From: Rubrivivax sp.
GTDB taxonomy: Bacteria; Pseudomonadota; Gammaproteobacteria; Burkholderiales; Burkholderiaceae_C
Reading direction: 5' to 3'
DNA length: 64,000 nucleotides
Assembly: GCA_019635315.1 (NCBI GenBank)
Contig: JAHBZT010000003.1
Coordinates: 682,001 to 746,000 of the forward strand
Made by a program: the position numbers and the translations under genes. Below are positions 1 through 7,454 of the stretch, in pieces (the stretch's first letter is position 1; each line of letters starts with the position of its first letter). The notes beneath the pieces are model-generated. The model made no database searches. It was given only the letters and a program-made list of their open reading frames with translations, and had not been told where the DNA came from.

Positions 1-664
1 CTTCGCCAGCACCCTGCCACCACGCGGCCGGGGCGGTCACGGCCTGCCCGCAACCAGCCTCCTCAAGAGAGCCTGCGAGTATAACAGGCTTGCTGTCGCG
101 CCTGAGCATCGGGTGGCTGAAGATGTCGCGCGTGGCCACCGCCGGCGGCGGCTTGACGACGGCGAACTGCATCGCCGGCAGGGCCAGCGGCGTCAGCCGC
201 TCGCCGATGCCCTCGACGAAGGCGTGCTGCCCACCGACGAAGAAGGGCACGTCGGCCCCCAGCGCGAGGCCGATCGCGGCCAGCCGCTGGCGCGGCCAGT
301 GCAGCCCCCACAGCCGGTTCAGCGCCAGCAGCGTGCTCGCCGCGTCCGAGCTGCCGCCGCCCAGGCCGGCGCCCCAGGGCAGCTGCTTGTCGACCGAGAT
401 GTCGGCGCCCAGCGCCGTGCCGCTGGCCTGCTGCAGCGCGCGTGCGGCGCGCAGGCACAGGTCGTCGGCGGGCAGTGCCGGGCCGAGGTCGTGGCGCTGC
501 AGCCGGCCGTCGTCGCGGCGCTCGAAGTGCAGGCGGTCGGCCCAGTCGATCAGCACGAAGGCCGACTGCAGCAGGTGGTAGCCGTCGCTGCGGCGGCCGA
601 TCACGTGCAGGAACAGGTTCAGCTTGGCCGGCGCCGGCACGTCGTACAGCGCGCGCAGGCTCAC
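1..664 (-). CDS. ispE: 4-diphosphocytidyl-2-C-methyl-D-erythritol kinase, 3' end cut by window edge
   Basis: Cytosolic GHMP kinase of the MEP isoprenoid pathway; it phosphorylates CDP-methylerythritol with ATP. Read on the minus strand from a GTG at 664 the protein begins [20 protein letters not shown]. It carries the GHMP glycine-rich ATP loop [14 protein letters not shown] at residues 96-109, the conserved Lys14 in PAKLNL, and ALGADVPFF with the catalytic Asp near 138. About 221 codons are present and the reading runs off the left edge, so roughly a quarter of a usual IspE (about 280-290 aa) is missing. No in-frame ATG precedes the homologous N-terminus, which is why GTG is chosen. It lies 58 bp downstream of lolB on the same strand, the common proteobacterial lolB-ispE order. 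Confidence 0.93.
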   Translation of the reverse strand, partial: MSLRALYDVPAPAKLNLFLHVIGRRSDGYHLLQSAFVLIDWADRLHFERRDDGRLQRHDLGPALPADDLCLRAARALQQASGTALGADISVDKQLPWGAGLGGGSSDAASTLLALNRLWGLHWPRQRLAAIGLALGADVPFFVGGQHAFVEGIGERLTPLALPAMQFAVVKPPPAVATRDIFSHPMLRRDSKPVILAGSLEEAGCGQAVTAPAAWWQGAGE

Positions 665-722
665 TGGACTGCCCTCTGCGCTGCGCGCTCCGGGACGAGC
701 GCTTGGGAGCGGCCCGGCGCGC

Positions 723-1241
723 TCATCGCGCCGCCTCCTCCAGGCGCACGCGCAGCCACACCGCCGGCGGCGCGGCGCGCCGCGCCTCGACGACGCCGTC
801 GGCGCGGCGTGCGGTCGCGACCTGCCAGCCGAGCTGCTCGAAACCCTCGGCCGTGGTGGCGTGCGCGGCGCCCGGCCACGGGCGGCCGGCCAGCCAGTCG
901 GGCAGCGCCGCCAGCGGCAGCGGCTCGCCGAGCGCGGCGCGCGACAGTTCGTCCAGCGTCGCGAAGCGGCGTTCGCCGCGGCCGTCGTCCAGCACCGCGC
1001 TGCCCGGCGACCAGCGGGCCTCGGCCATGCGGTTGCCCAGCGGCGTGGACAGCCGCAGTTCGCCTTCGCGGCCGTCGCCGCGCAGCTCGAAGCCGGCCGA
1101 CAGCGACTGCGCGGCCTGGGCCTCGCCGGCATCGACGCGCAGGCTCAGCCGCCCGACCGTCCAGTCGGCGCTCTCGCGCGGCGGCGTCGCGCAGCCGGCC
1201 AGCAGGGCGCCGACCGCGAGGGCAGCAAGCAGGCCGCGCAT
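723..1241 (-). CDS. lolB: outer-membrane lipoprotein assembly protein LolB
   Basis: LolB is an outer-membrane lipoprotein that receives lipoproteins from LolA and inserts them into the outer membrane. The 172-residue product starts [17 protein letters not shown], a short lipoprotein signal with the lipobox Cys at residue 17. Length and the position next to ispE fit the family. The middle contains [21 protein letters not shown] and a downstream GGRPWP-like segment, as in LolB beta-barrel folds. Sequence conservation in LolB is low, so the assignment rests on the lipobox, the size and the neighbourhood. Its ATG lies 9 bp below the stop of the upstream TPR gene, so the three genes TPR-lolB-ispE are probably one transcript. 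Confidence 0.82.
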   Translation of the reverse strand: MRGLLAALAVGALLAGCATPPRESADWTVGRLSLRVDAGEAQAAQSLSAGFELRGDGREGELRLSTPLGNRMAEARWSPGSAVLDDGRGERRFATLDELSRAALGEPLPLAALPDWLAGRPWPGAAHATTAEGFEQLGWQVATARRADGVVEARRAAPPAVWLRVRLEEAAR

Positions 1242-1249
1242 CGCGCGCG

Positions 1250-3115
1250 TCAGAGGCTCACGCGCAGCCGCGCCAGCGTCTCGCGCAGCACCTCGTTGGC
1301 GGCGTCGCGGCCCTGGGCCTCGCGCCAGATGCGGCGCGCCTCGTCGCGCCGGCCCAGCGACCACAGCACCTCGCCGAGATGGGCCCCGATCTCGGTGTCC
1401 GGGCGTGCCGACCAGGCGCGCTGCAGGTGGGCCAGCGCGGCCTCGCGGTTGCCCATCTTGAATTCGACCCAGCCCAGGCTGTCGGTGATGAAGGGGTCGC
1501 CGGGCGCGAGTTCCAGCGCGCGCTCGATCAGCTGCCGTGCCTCGGGCAGGCGCAGGCCGCGGTCGGCCAGCGAGTAGCCGAGCGCATTGTGGGCATGCGC
1601 GTTGTCCGGCTGCATCTCGATCACGCGGCGCAGCAGGCGCTCCATCTCGTCCAGGCGATCGCCCTTCTCGGCCATCATCGCCTGTTCGTACAGCAGGTCG
1701 GTGTCCTCGGGGAAGCGGGCGACGGCGCCGGCCAGCACCTGGTAGGCGTCGCCCCAGCGCTTGACCTCGCGCAGCACGCCGGCCTCGGCAACCAGCTTGG
1801 CGCGCACGTCCTCGTCGCTGCGTTCGGGGGTGGCGCGGATCAGCTCGCGCGCCTGCGACACGCGGCCCTGGCGCGCGAGCATGCTGGCGCGGCGCGTCTG
1901 CACCTCCAGGGCACGCTGCGGGTCGGCGATGCGCGCCAGCCAGCCCTCCGCGGCCGCGAAGTCGCCGCGCTGCTCGGCGGACTGCGCCAGCATCAGCCAG
2001 GCCTGCACCAGCCCCTGGTCCGGGCGCGCGGCCGGGTCCTCTTCGAGATCGCCCTGCGCGCCCGGCGCGGTCGCGGCGCGCGCCGCGTCGGCCGCGGCGC
2101 CGCCGGGGGTCGCCGCGGCCGACCCGGTCGCCGCGCCCGCGGCCTGCACGAGCTCGATGTAGCGCAGCAGCGCCGCCTCGCCTTCGCGCGGGTGCTTCAG
2201 CTCCAGGTGCAGCGCGCCCAGCGACAGCCAGGGCCCCGGCTCGTCGGGTTGCGCGCGGGTCGCCAGCTCGAGCTGCGCCACCGCGTCGGCATAACGCTGC
2301 GCGGAGGTCAGCAGCCGCACGTAGGCCAGGCGCAGCGCGGGTTCCGGCCGCTCCTGGCGCAGGTAGGCGAGCACCAGCTCCTCGGCCGCCGGGCGTTCGC
2401 GCATCAGCTCCATCGCCAGCAGCGCCGGGCCGGGGGACGCGGGTTCCAGGGCCTGGGCCTCGCGCGCGAGGGCCAGCGCACGCTCGGGTTCCTTGGCCTG
2501 CAGCCAGGCGCGGCCGGTCGCCACGCGCACCGGCACGCGCGTCTCGGCGACGTCGCGGTACGGGGCGAGCGACGTCTCCAGCATGCGCGCCACCAGCGCC
2601 GGGTCGTTGGCGCGCTGCAGGAAACGCGGCAGCGCGGCGATCAGCCCCGGCCGCTCGGCCGCCGGCGAGTTCTCCAGCAGCACGCGCAGCGGTTCTTCGA
2701 GCTGGTCGGCGCGGTTGGTGGCCAGCAGGATCTGCAGCTGCAGCCGCAGCGGCTCGGCCGACGCCGGCTGCGCCAGCCGCCAGGCGCGCGTGGCGGTCAG
2801 TGCCTGCTCGCCGGCACGCGCCTGGAGCGCGATGTCGGTGGCGCGGCGGAACAGCGTCTCGTCGCGCGTGCGCCGCGCGGCGTCCAGGATCCATTCGAAC
2901 GCGGTGCCGACATCGCCTTGCGCCAGGGCCATCTCGCCGACCAGCAGCTGGTACAGCAGCCGGTCGTCCAGCGCCGAAGGCGGGGGCGGCGTCTCGGGCG
3001 CCGCGGCCACGGCCTGCTGGGCGCGGGCGTCGGCAGCGAGCAGGGCGCCGAATGCGCAGGAAGTGGCCGCCAGGCAGGCAGCGAGGGCAGGGCGCCAGCG
3101 CGGGCGTTGCGGCAT
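1250..3115 (-). CDS. secreted tetratricopeptide-repeat protein
   Basis: A 621-residue protein with a cleavable-looking signal peptide (about residues 1-30, ending ADARAQ), followed by many degenerate TPR helices. Typical TPR turns are visible, for example [40 protein letters not shown] and [23 protein letters not shown] proteins act as periplasmic or envelope scaffolds; no catalytic motif is visible. The start ATG at 3115 is chosen because the signal peptide begins there, although the frame stays open further upstream. An Ala/Thr/Pro-rich insertion near residues 330-360 interrupts the repeats. It is first in a TPR-lolB-ispE run and diverges from mutM across about 150 bp. A lipoprotein-assembly or envelope role is inferred only from the neighbours. 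Confidence 0.8.
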   Translation of the reverse strand: MPQRPRWRPALAACLAATSCAFGALLAADARAQQAVAAAPETPPPPSALDDRLLYQLLVGEMALAQGDVGTAFEWILDAARRTRDETLFRRATDIALQARAGEQALTATRAWRLAQPASAEPLRLQLQILLATNRADQLEEPLRVLLENSPAAERPGLIAALPRFLQRANDPALVARMLETSLAPYRDVAETRVPVRVATGRAWLQAKEPERALALAREAQALEPASPGPALLAMELMRERPAAEELVLAYLRQERPEPALRLAYVRLLTSAQRYADAVAQLELATRAQPDEPGPWLSLGALHLELKHPREGEAALLRYIELVQAAGAATGSAAATPGGAAADAARAATAPGAQGDLEEDPAARPDQGLVQAWLMLAQSAEQRGDFAAAEGWLARIADPQRALEVQTRRASMLARQGRVSQARELIRATPERSDEDVRAKLVAEAGVLREVKRWGDAYQVLAGAVARFPEDTDLLYEQAMMAEKGDRLDEMERLLRRVIEMQPDNAHAHNALGYSLADRGLRLPEARQLIERALELAPGDPFITDSLGWVEFKMGNREAALAHLQRAWSARPDTEIGAHLGEVLWSLGRRDEARRIWREAQGRDAANEVLRETLARLRVSL

Positions 3116-3266
3116 CGGCAATCTCGGGAAGGACGGGGAGGACGGGGAGGACGGCGGTGGCACCGGGCGGCCGGGGCCGCAGGTGGCGCGGGGCGCATCG
3201 GGTTGGCACGGCAGTGTGCACCAGCCCCGCGCCGGCCGTTCGAGCTCATTCTCACATAATGGTTTC

Positions 3267-4103
3267 ATGCCCGAACTGCCCGAGGTGGAGGTCACGCGGC
3301 GCGGCATCGCGGGGCCGCTGGCCGGGGCGCAGGTCGTCGCGGCGCGGCTGGGCAAGCCGCTGCGCTGGCCGCTGGGCTGCGCGCCGGCGACGCTGTCCGG
3401 CGCGACGGTCGGCGGCGCCGAGCGCCGCGGCAAATACCTCTGGTTGCCGCTGGCGCGCGAAGCACGGCCCGCGGGCGGGCTGCTGCTGCACCTGGGCATG
3501 TCGGGGTCGCTGGCCTGGCTGCCGGGGGGCGCTGCCAGCGAGCCGGGGCCGCACGACCACTTCGACCTCGTCACCGACCGCGGCACGCTGCGGCTGCACG
3601 ACCCGCGCCGTTTCGGCGCCGTGCTGTGGTCGCCAGCGCTGGACGCGGCGCCGGCGGCGCCATTGCTGGCCCGTCTGGGCGCCGAGCCCTTCGATCCGGC
3701 GCTGACGCCCGCGCGCTTCCATGCCGCGCTGCAGCGCCGGCGCGCGCCGATCAAGGCGGTGCTGCTGGACGGCAGCGTGGTCGTCGGTGCCGGCAACATC
3801 TACGCCTGCGAGGCGCTGTTCGCTGCCGCCATCCACCCCGCGCTGCGCGCGGACCGCATCAGCCGGCCGCGCGCCGCGCGCCTGCTGCAGGCCTTGCGCG
3901 ACACGCTGGCGCGCGCGCTGGCGCTCGGCGGCTCGACGCTGCGCGACTTCAGCGACGTGCACGGCGGCGCCGGTGCCTTCCAGTCGCAGGCCGCCGTCTA
4001 CGGCCGCGCCGGCCGGCCCTGCCCGCGCTGCGGTGCGCCGCTCGCCCGTCGCGTGATGGCGCAGCGCTCGACCTACTTCTGCGCCGCCTGCCAGCGGCGC
4101 TAG
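3267..4103 (+). CDS. mutM: bifunctional DNA-formamidopyrimidine glycosylase/AP lyase
   Basis: MutM (Fpg) removes 8-oxoguanine and formamidopyrimidines and nicks the abasic site. The 278-aa product begins [16 protein letters not shown] with catalytic Pro1 and Glu2 after Met removal. It has the conserved Lys in [10 protein letters not shown] (about residue 56) and [12 protein letters not shown], and ends with the four-Cys zinc finger CPRCG ... YFCAAC. Length is typical (about 270-280 aa). The ATG at 3267 is fixed by the N-terminal catalytic proline. Upstream, CATAAT at 3255-3260 could be a -10 element only a few bases before the start codon. It opens a plus-strand run with a dynamin-like GTPase and mutY, bringing together two of the three GO-system repair genes. 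Confidence 0.97.
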   Translation: MPELPEVEVTRRGIAGPLAGAQVVAARLGKPLRWPLGCAPATLSGATVGGAERRGKYLWLPLAREARPAGGLLLHLGMSGSLAWLPGGAASEPGPHDHFDLVTDRGTLRLHDPRRFGAVLWSPALDAAPAAPLLARLGAEPFDPALTPARFHAALQRRRAPIKAVLLDGSVVVGAGNIYACEALFAAAIHPALRADRISRPRAARLLQALRDTLARALALGGSTLRDFSDVHGGAGAFQSQAAVYGRAGRPCPRCGAPLARRVMAQRSTYFCAACQRR

Positions 4104-4292
4104 GCGTGCGCGCCGCCGGCGCCGCGCAGCGGGTGCGCAGGCGACGGCCCGGTCCGCGGCGTCGCGAAGCCGCCTCGCGCCGTGAATTCCGACCACCCGC
4201 GCCCCCGCGAACAGGGGGTGGCGGCGGGGCCCTGCGCTAGCATGCCCCGGTCGCGATCGTCGGCGCTGCCAGGGGCTTCGCCGCTGCCGTCC

Positions 4293-6260
4293 ATGTCCAG
4301 CTCCATCGCCCGCAGTCTCGACGTGCTCGCCGCCTGGCGCGCCGATCTCGACCGCCATGTCGCGCAGCTCGGCCGCGCGCTGGCCGAGCAGGAACTGCTG
4401 GACGACGCCGACGCCACGCTGCTGGCCGCGCTGCGCGAGCGGCTGGCCTCGGACAAGCTGGTGCTCGCCTTCGTGGCCGAGTTCTCGCGCGGCAAGTCCG
4501 AACTGATCAACGCCATCTTCTTCGCCGAGGCCGGCCGCCGCGTGCTGCCGGCCACGCCCGGGCGCACGACGATGTCGCCGGTGGAGCTGGCCTACGACCC
4601 GGCGCAGCCGGTGCGGCTGTCGCTGCTGCCGATCGAGACCCGGCTGCGCGGCCTGGCGCTGGCCGACCTGCGCACACGCGACGAGCACTGGCACCACGTG
4701 CCGCTGGACCCGCACGACCCGCAGACGCTGTCGCAGGCGCTGGCGGCGGTGACGCGCACGCAGCGCGTCAGCGTCGAGCAGGCCGCCGCGCTGGGCTTCT
4801 GGAACGAAGCGCAGCCCGAGGACAACCCGCCGCAGGACCGCGACGGCAGCGTCGAGGTCCCGGCCTGGCGCCACGCGCTGATCAACTATCCGCACCCGAT
4901 GCTCGAGCGCGGGCTGGTCGTGATCGACACGCCGGGGCTCAATGCCATCGGCGCCGAGCCCGAGCTGACGCTGGGGCTGCTGCCGTCGGCGCATGCCGTC
5001 GTCTTCGTGCTCGGCGCCGACACCGGCGTCACCAAGTCCGACCTCGCGATCTGGCGCGACCACCTCGGGCCGGCCGGGCTCGAGCGTTTCGTCGTGCTCA
5101 ACAAGATCGACACGCTGGCCGACCCGCTGGCCTCGCGCGCCGAGGTGCTGGCGCAGATCGAGCAGCAGCGCCGCGACGCGGCCGCGCAGTTGCAGGTGCC
5201 GCTCAAGCGCGTCTTCGCGCTCTCGGCGCGCGACGCGCTGGCCGCGCGCGTGGAGCGCGACCACGAGGCGCTGGCCGTGAGCCGGCTGCCGCCGCTGGAG
5301 GCGGCGCTGGTCAGCGAGCTGCTGCCGCGCCGGCGCGACCTGCTGGTCGGCGGCGCGGTCGGCGTCGTCGAGCAGTTGCGCCGCACCGCCGGCTCGCGCC
5401 TGGCCGACCGCCGTCGCCAGCTCGCCGAGCAGCTGCTGGAACTGCGCGGCCTGCGCGGCAAGAGCGGCGCCAAGCTGCGCATGATGGTCGAGCGTGTCGA
5501 CGCCGACATCGCCGACTTCGAGCGCTGCACCGCGCGCCTGGCCGCGCTGCGCGCGGTGCAGGCCAAGCTGCTGCGCGCGCTGCTGGCGCTGCTGTCCAGC
5601 GACGCATTGCGCGCCGAGGTGGCCGCGATGCAGGCGGCGATGCAGAGCCGGCCCTTCAACCTGGGCGGACGCGCCGCCTTCGACACGCTGACCGCGCGGC
5701 TGCGCGCCGCGCTGGGCAGGGCCGGCGTGCAGTCCGAGGAACTGCGCCAGATGCTGGAGGGCAGCTTCCGCCAGCTCAATACCGACTTCGGCTTCGCCTT
5801 CGCGCTCGCGCCGGTGCCCAGCCTGGCGCCCTTCGAGGCCGAGCTGGACCTCATCGAGCAGAGCTACCGCCGCTATTTCGGGCTCGGCCAGGCCTGGCGC
5901 ATGGCCGCACCCGGCTTCGCCGAGCAGTTCCGGCGCATGCTGCTGTCCAAGCTGCGCGTGGTCTTCGAGAATGCCGCCGGCGAGATCGAGCTGTGGAGCA
6001 AGGCCGCGTCCAGCCAGGTCGAGGTGCAGCTGCGCGAACGCCGGCGCGGCTTCACGCGCCGGCGCGACGCGCTCGCGCGCGTGCAGGACGCCACCGGCGA
6101 CCTGGAGGCGCGCATCGCCGAGGTGCAGGCCCAGGACGAGCATCTCGCCGCGCTGCAGCAGCGCCTGGCCGCGCTGGCCGAGGACGCGCTGGCCAGCGCG
6201 CGCAGCCTGACCGTCGACGCCACGACGCCCGAGCTGCCGCTGCGGCGCGACGCCGCTTGA
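4293..6260 (+). CDS. dynamin-family GTPase
   Basis: A large dynamin-like GTPase of 655 aa from the ATG at 4293 (the frame is open to an earlier ATG at 4182). The G1 P-loop is AEFSRGKSELINAI (about residues 62-75). G3 is VVIDTPGLNAIG (DTPG near 211) and G4 is VVLNKIDTL (NKID near 269). The following 350 residues are rich in Arg, Leu and Glu helices such as RRRDLLVGGAVGVVEQLRR, as expected for a dynamin stalk or coiled coil. Bacterial dynamin-like proteins bind and remodel membranes; the substrate here is unknown. The gene sits between mutM and mutY, and its stop codon overlaps the mutY TTG start, so mutY is probably translationally coupled to it. Confidence 0.85.
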   Translation: MSSSIARSLDVLAAWRADLDRHVAQLGRALAEQELLDDADATLLAALRERLASDKLVLAFVAEFSRGKSELINAIFFAEAGRRVLPATPGRTTMSPVELAYDPAQPVRLSLLPIETRLRGLALADLRTRDEHWHHVPLDPHDPQTLSQALAAVTRTQRVSVEQAAALGFWNEAQPEDNPPQDRDGSVEVPAWRHALINYPHPMLERGLVVIDTPGLNAIGAEPELTLGLLPSAHAVVFVLGADTGVTKSDLAIWRDHLGPAGLERFVVLNKIDTLADPLASRAEVLAQIEQQRRDAAAQLQVPLKRVFALSARDALAARVERDHEALAVSRLPPLEAALVSELLPRRRDLLVGGAVGVVEQLRRTAGSRLADRRRQLAEQLLELRGLRGKSGAKLRMMVERVDADIADFERCTARLAALRAVQAKLLRALLALLSSDALRAEVAAMQAAMQSRPFNLGGRAAFDTLTARLRAALGRAGVQSEELRQMLEGSFRQLNTDFGFAFALAPVPSLAPFEAELDLIEQSYRRYFGLGQAWRMAAPGFAEQFRRMLLSKLRVVFENAAGEIELWSKAASSQVEVQLRERRRGFTRRRDALARVQDATGDLEARIAEVQAQDEHLAALQQRLAALAEDALASARSLTVDATTPELPLRRDAA

Positions 6261-7336
6261 CCGCGCGCCGCCCCCCGCCGGCGGCCGCTGCGGCCGCGAC
6301 GCCGCTGCCCGCCGATTTCGCGGCCCGCATCGTGCGCTGGCAGCGAAGCCACGGCCGCCACGACCTGCCCTGGCAGCGCACGCGCGACCCCTACCGCGTC
6401 TGGCTGTCGGAGGTGATGCTGCAGCAGACGCAGGTGGCGACCGTGCTCGGCTACTACACGCGCTTCGTCGAGCGCTTCCCCGACGTGCAGGCGCTGGCCG
6501 CCGCGCCGCTGGACGAGGTGCTGGCGCTGTGGAGCGGCCTGGGCTACTACAGCCGCGCGCGCAACCTGCACCGCTGCGCGCAGGCCGTCGTCGCCGAGCA
6601 TGGCGGCACCTTCCCGCGCCGTGCCGAGCAGCTCGCCGCGCTGCCGGGCATCGGCCGCAGCACGGCGGCGGCGATCGCGGCTTTCTGTTTCGGCGAGCGC
6701 GCGGCCATCCTGGACGGCAACGTCAAGCGCGTGCTGACGCGTGCGCTCGGTTTCGACGGCGACCTCGCGCAGGCGGCGCAGGAACGGCACCTGTGGACGC
6801 TGGCGCAGGCGCTGCTGCCGGCGCGCGGCGTCGCGGCCTACACGCAGGGCCTGATGGACCTCGGCGCCACGGTCTGCACGCTGCGCCGGCCGGCCTGCAC
6901 GGCCTGCCCGCTGCAAGCCGACTGCATCGCGCGGCGCGAAGGCGCGCCGGGGCGCTACCCGGTCAAGACGCGCAAGCTGCGCCGCGGGCAGCGGGCCCAT
7001 GCGCTGCTGTGGCTGCAGCACCGCGGCCGCTGGTGGCTGGTGCAGCGGCCGGACCGCGGCGTGTGGGCCGGGCTCTGGAGCCTGCCGGAGTTCGCCAGCG
7101 CCGAGGATCTCGAACGCGTCGTGGCCGGCTGGCCGGGCGCAGGACGATGGCTGCCGCCGCTGCAGCATGCCCTGACCCACTTCGACTGGACGCTGACGCC
7201 GCTGGTCTGGCGCTGGCCGGCGCGCGGGCCGGTCCCCGCGCCGCCGGGTGATGGCGGCGGGCGCTGGTTCACGCCCGCCGAGGCGCTGGCGGCCGGACTG
7301 CCGGCGCCGCTGCGCCGGCTGTTCGCGGCGGCCTGA
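6257..7336 (+). CDS. mutY: A/G-specific adenine glycosylase
   Basis: MutY excises adenine paired with 8-oxoguanine, completing the GO repair pathway begun by MutM. Family motifs are clear: SEVMLQQTQVATVLGYY with the catalytic Glu near 52, the helix-hairpin-helix LPGIGRSTAAAIAAF near 128, and the catalytic Asp in LDGNVKRVL near 152. The 4Fe-4S cluster cysteines are in CTLRRPACTACPLQADC. The C-terminal third is the NUDIX-like 8-oxoG recognition domain (RWWLVQRPDRGVWAGLWSLPEF). The 359-aa length is usual. No ATG precedes the conserved region, so the TTG at 6257, overlapping the upstream TGA, is taken as start; a GTG at 6332 is a shorter alternative. Confidence 0.95.
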   Translation: MTARRPPPAAAAAATPLPADFAARIVRWQRSHGRHDLPWQRTRDPYRVWLSEVMLQQTQVATVLGYYTRFVERFPDVQALAAAPLDEVLALWSGLGYYSRARNLHRCAQAVVAEHGGTFPRRAEQLAALPGIGRSTAAAIAAFCFGERAAILDGNVKRVLTRALGFDGDLAQAAQERHLWTLAQALLPARGVAAYTQGLMDLGATVCTLRRPACTACPLQADCIARREGAPGRYPVKTRKLRRGQRAHALLWLQHRGRWWLVQRPDRGVWAGLWSLPEFASAEDLERVVAGWPGAGRWLPPLQHALTHFDWTLTPLVWRWPARGPVPAPPGDGGGRWFTPAEALAAGLPAPLRRLFAAA

Positions 7337-7370
7337 CGCCGGCGCGTCCGCGCAACGGCGCGGCAGGCCT

Positions 7371-7430
7371 GGCGCCGGGCCTGTTGCCGCGCCTGTAGCC
7401 GCGCCTGTTGCCGGGCCCGTTCCCGGGCCT
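7371..7430. repeat. 12-bp imperfect tandem repeat, five units
   Basis: Five consecutive 12-bp units fill most of the 118-bp gap between mutY and the next gene: GGCGCCGGGCCT, GTTGCCGCGCCT, GTAGCCGCGCCT, GTTGCCGGGCCC and GTTCCCGGGCCT. The in-frame reading would be Pro-Val-Ala-rich, but it lies upstream of the conserved start, so it is treated as intergenic. Units share 9-11 of 12 bases with their neighbours. It could be a minisatellite prone to copy-number change just upstream of a regulator. Confidence 0.75.
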
Positions 7431-7454
7431 GGCCCCTACACTGGCGCGCTCGCG

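Noticed and set aside
113-3259. Plus-strand open frame of about 1050 codons over ispE-lolB-TPR
   Set aside because: An antisense shadow of three genes with recognised motifs on the minus strand; its translation is low-complexity Arg/Ala/Gln.
4182-4292. Longer N-terminus of the dynamin-like GTPase from ATG 4182
   Set aside because: The extra 37 residues are Pro/Arg/Ser-rich and the helical GTPase region starts at 4293. Kept only as an alternative.
7248-7454. Extended start of the winged-helix regulator through the tandem repeat
   Set aside because: The repeat-encoded Pro-Val-Ala stretch overlaps mutY and precedes the conserved domain without a ribosome site, so 7455 is preferred.
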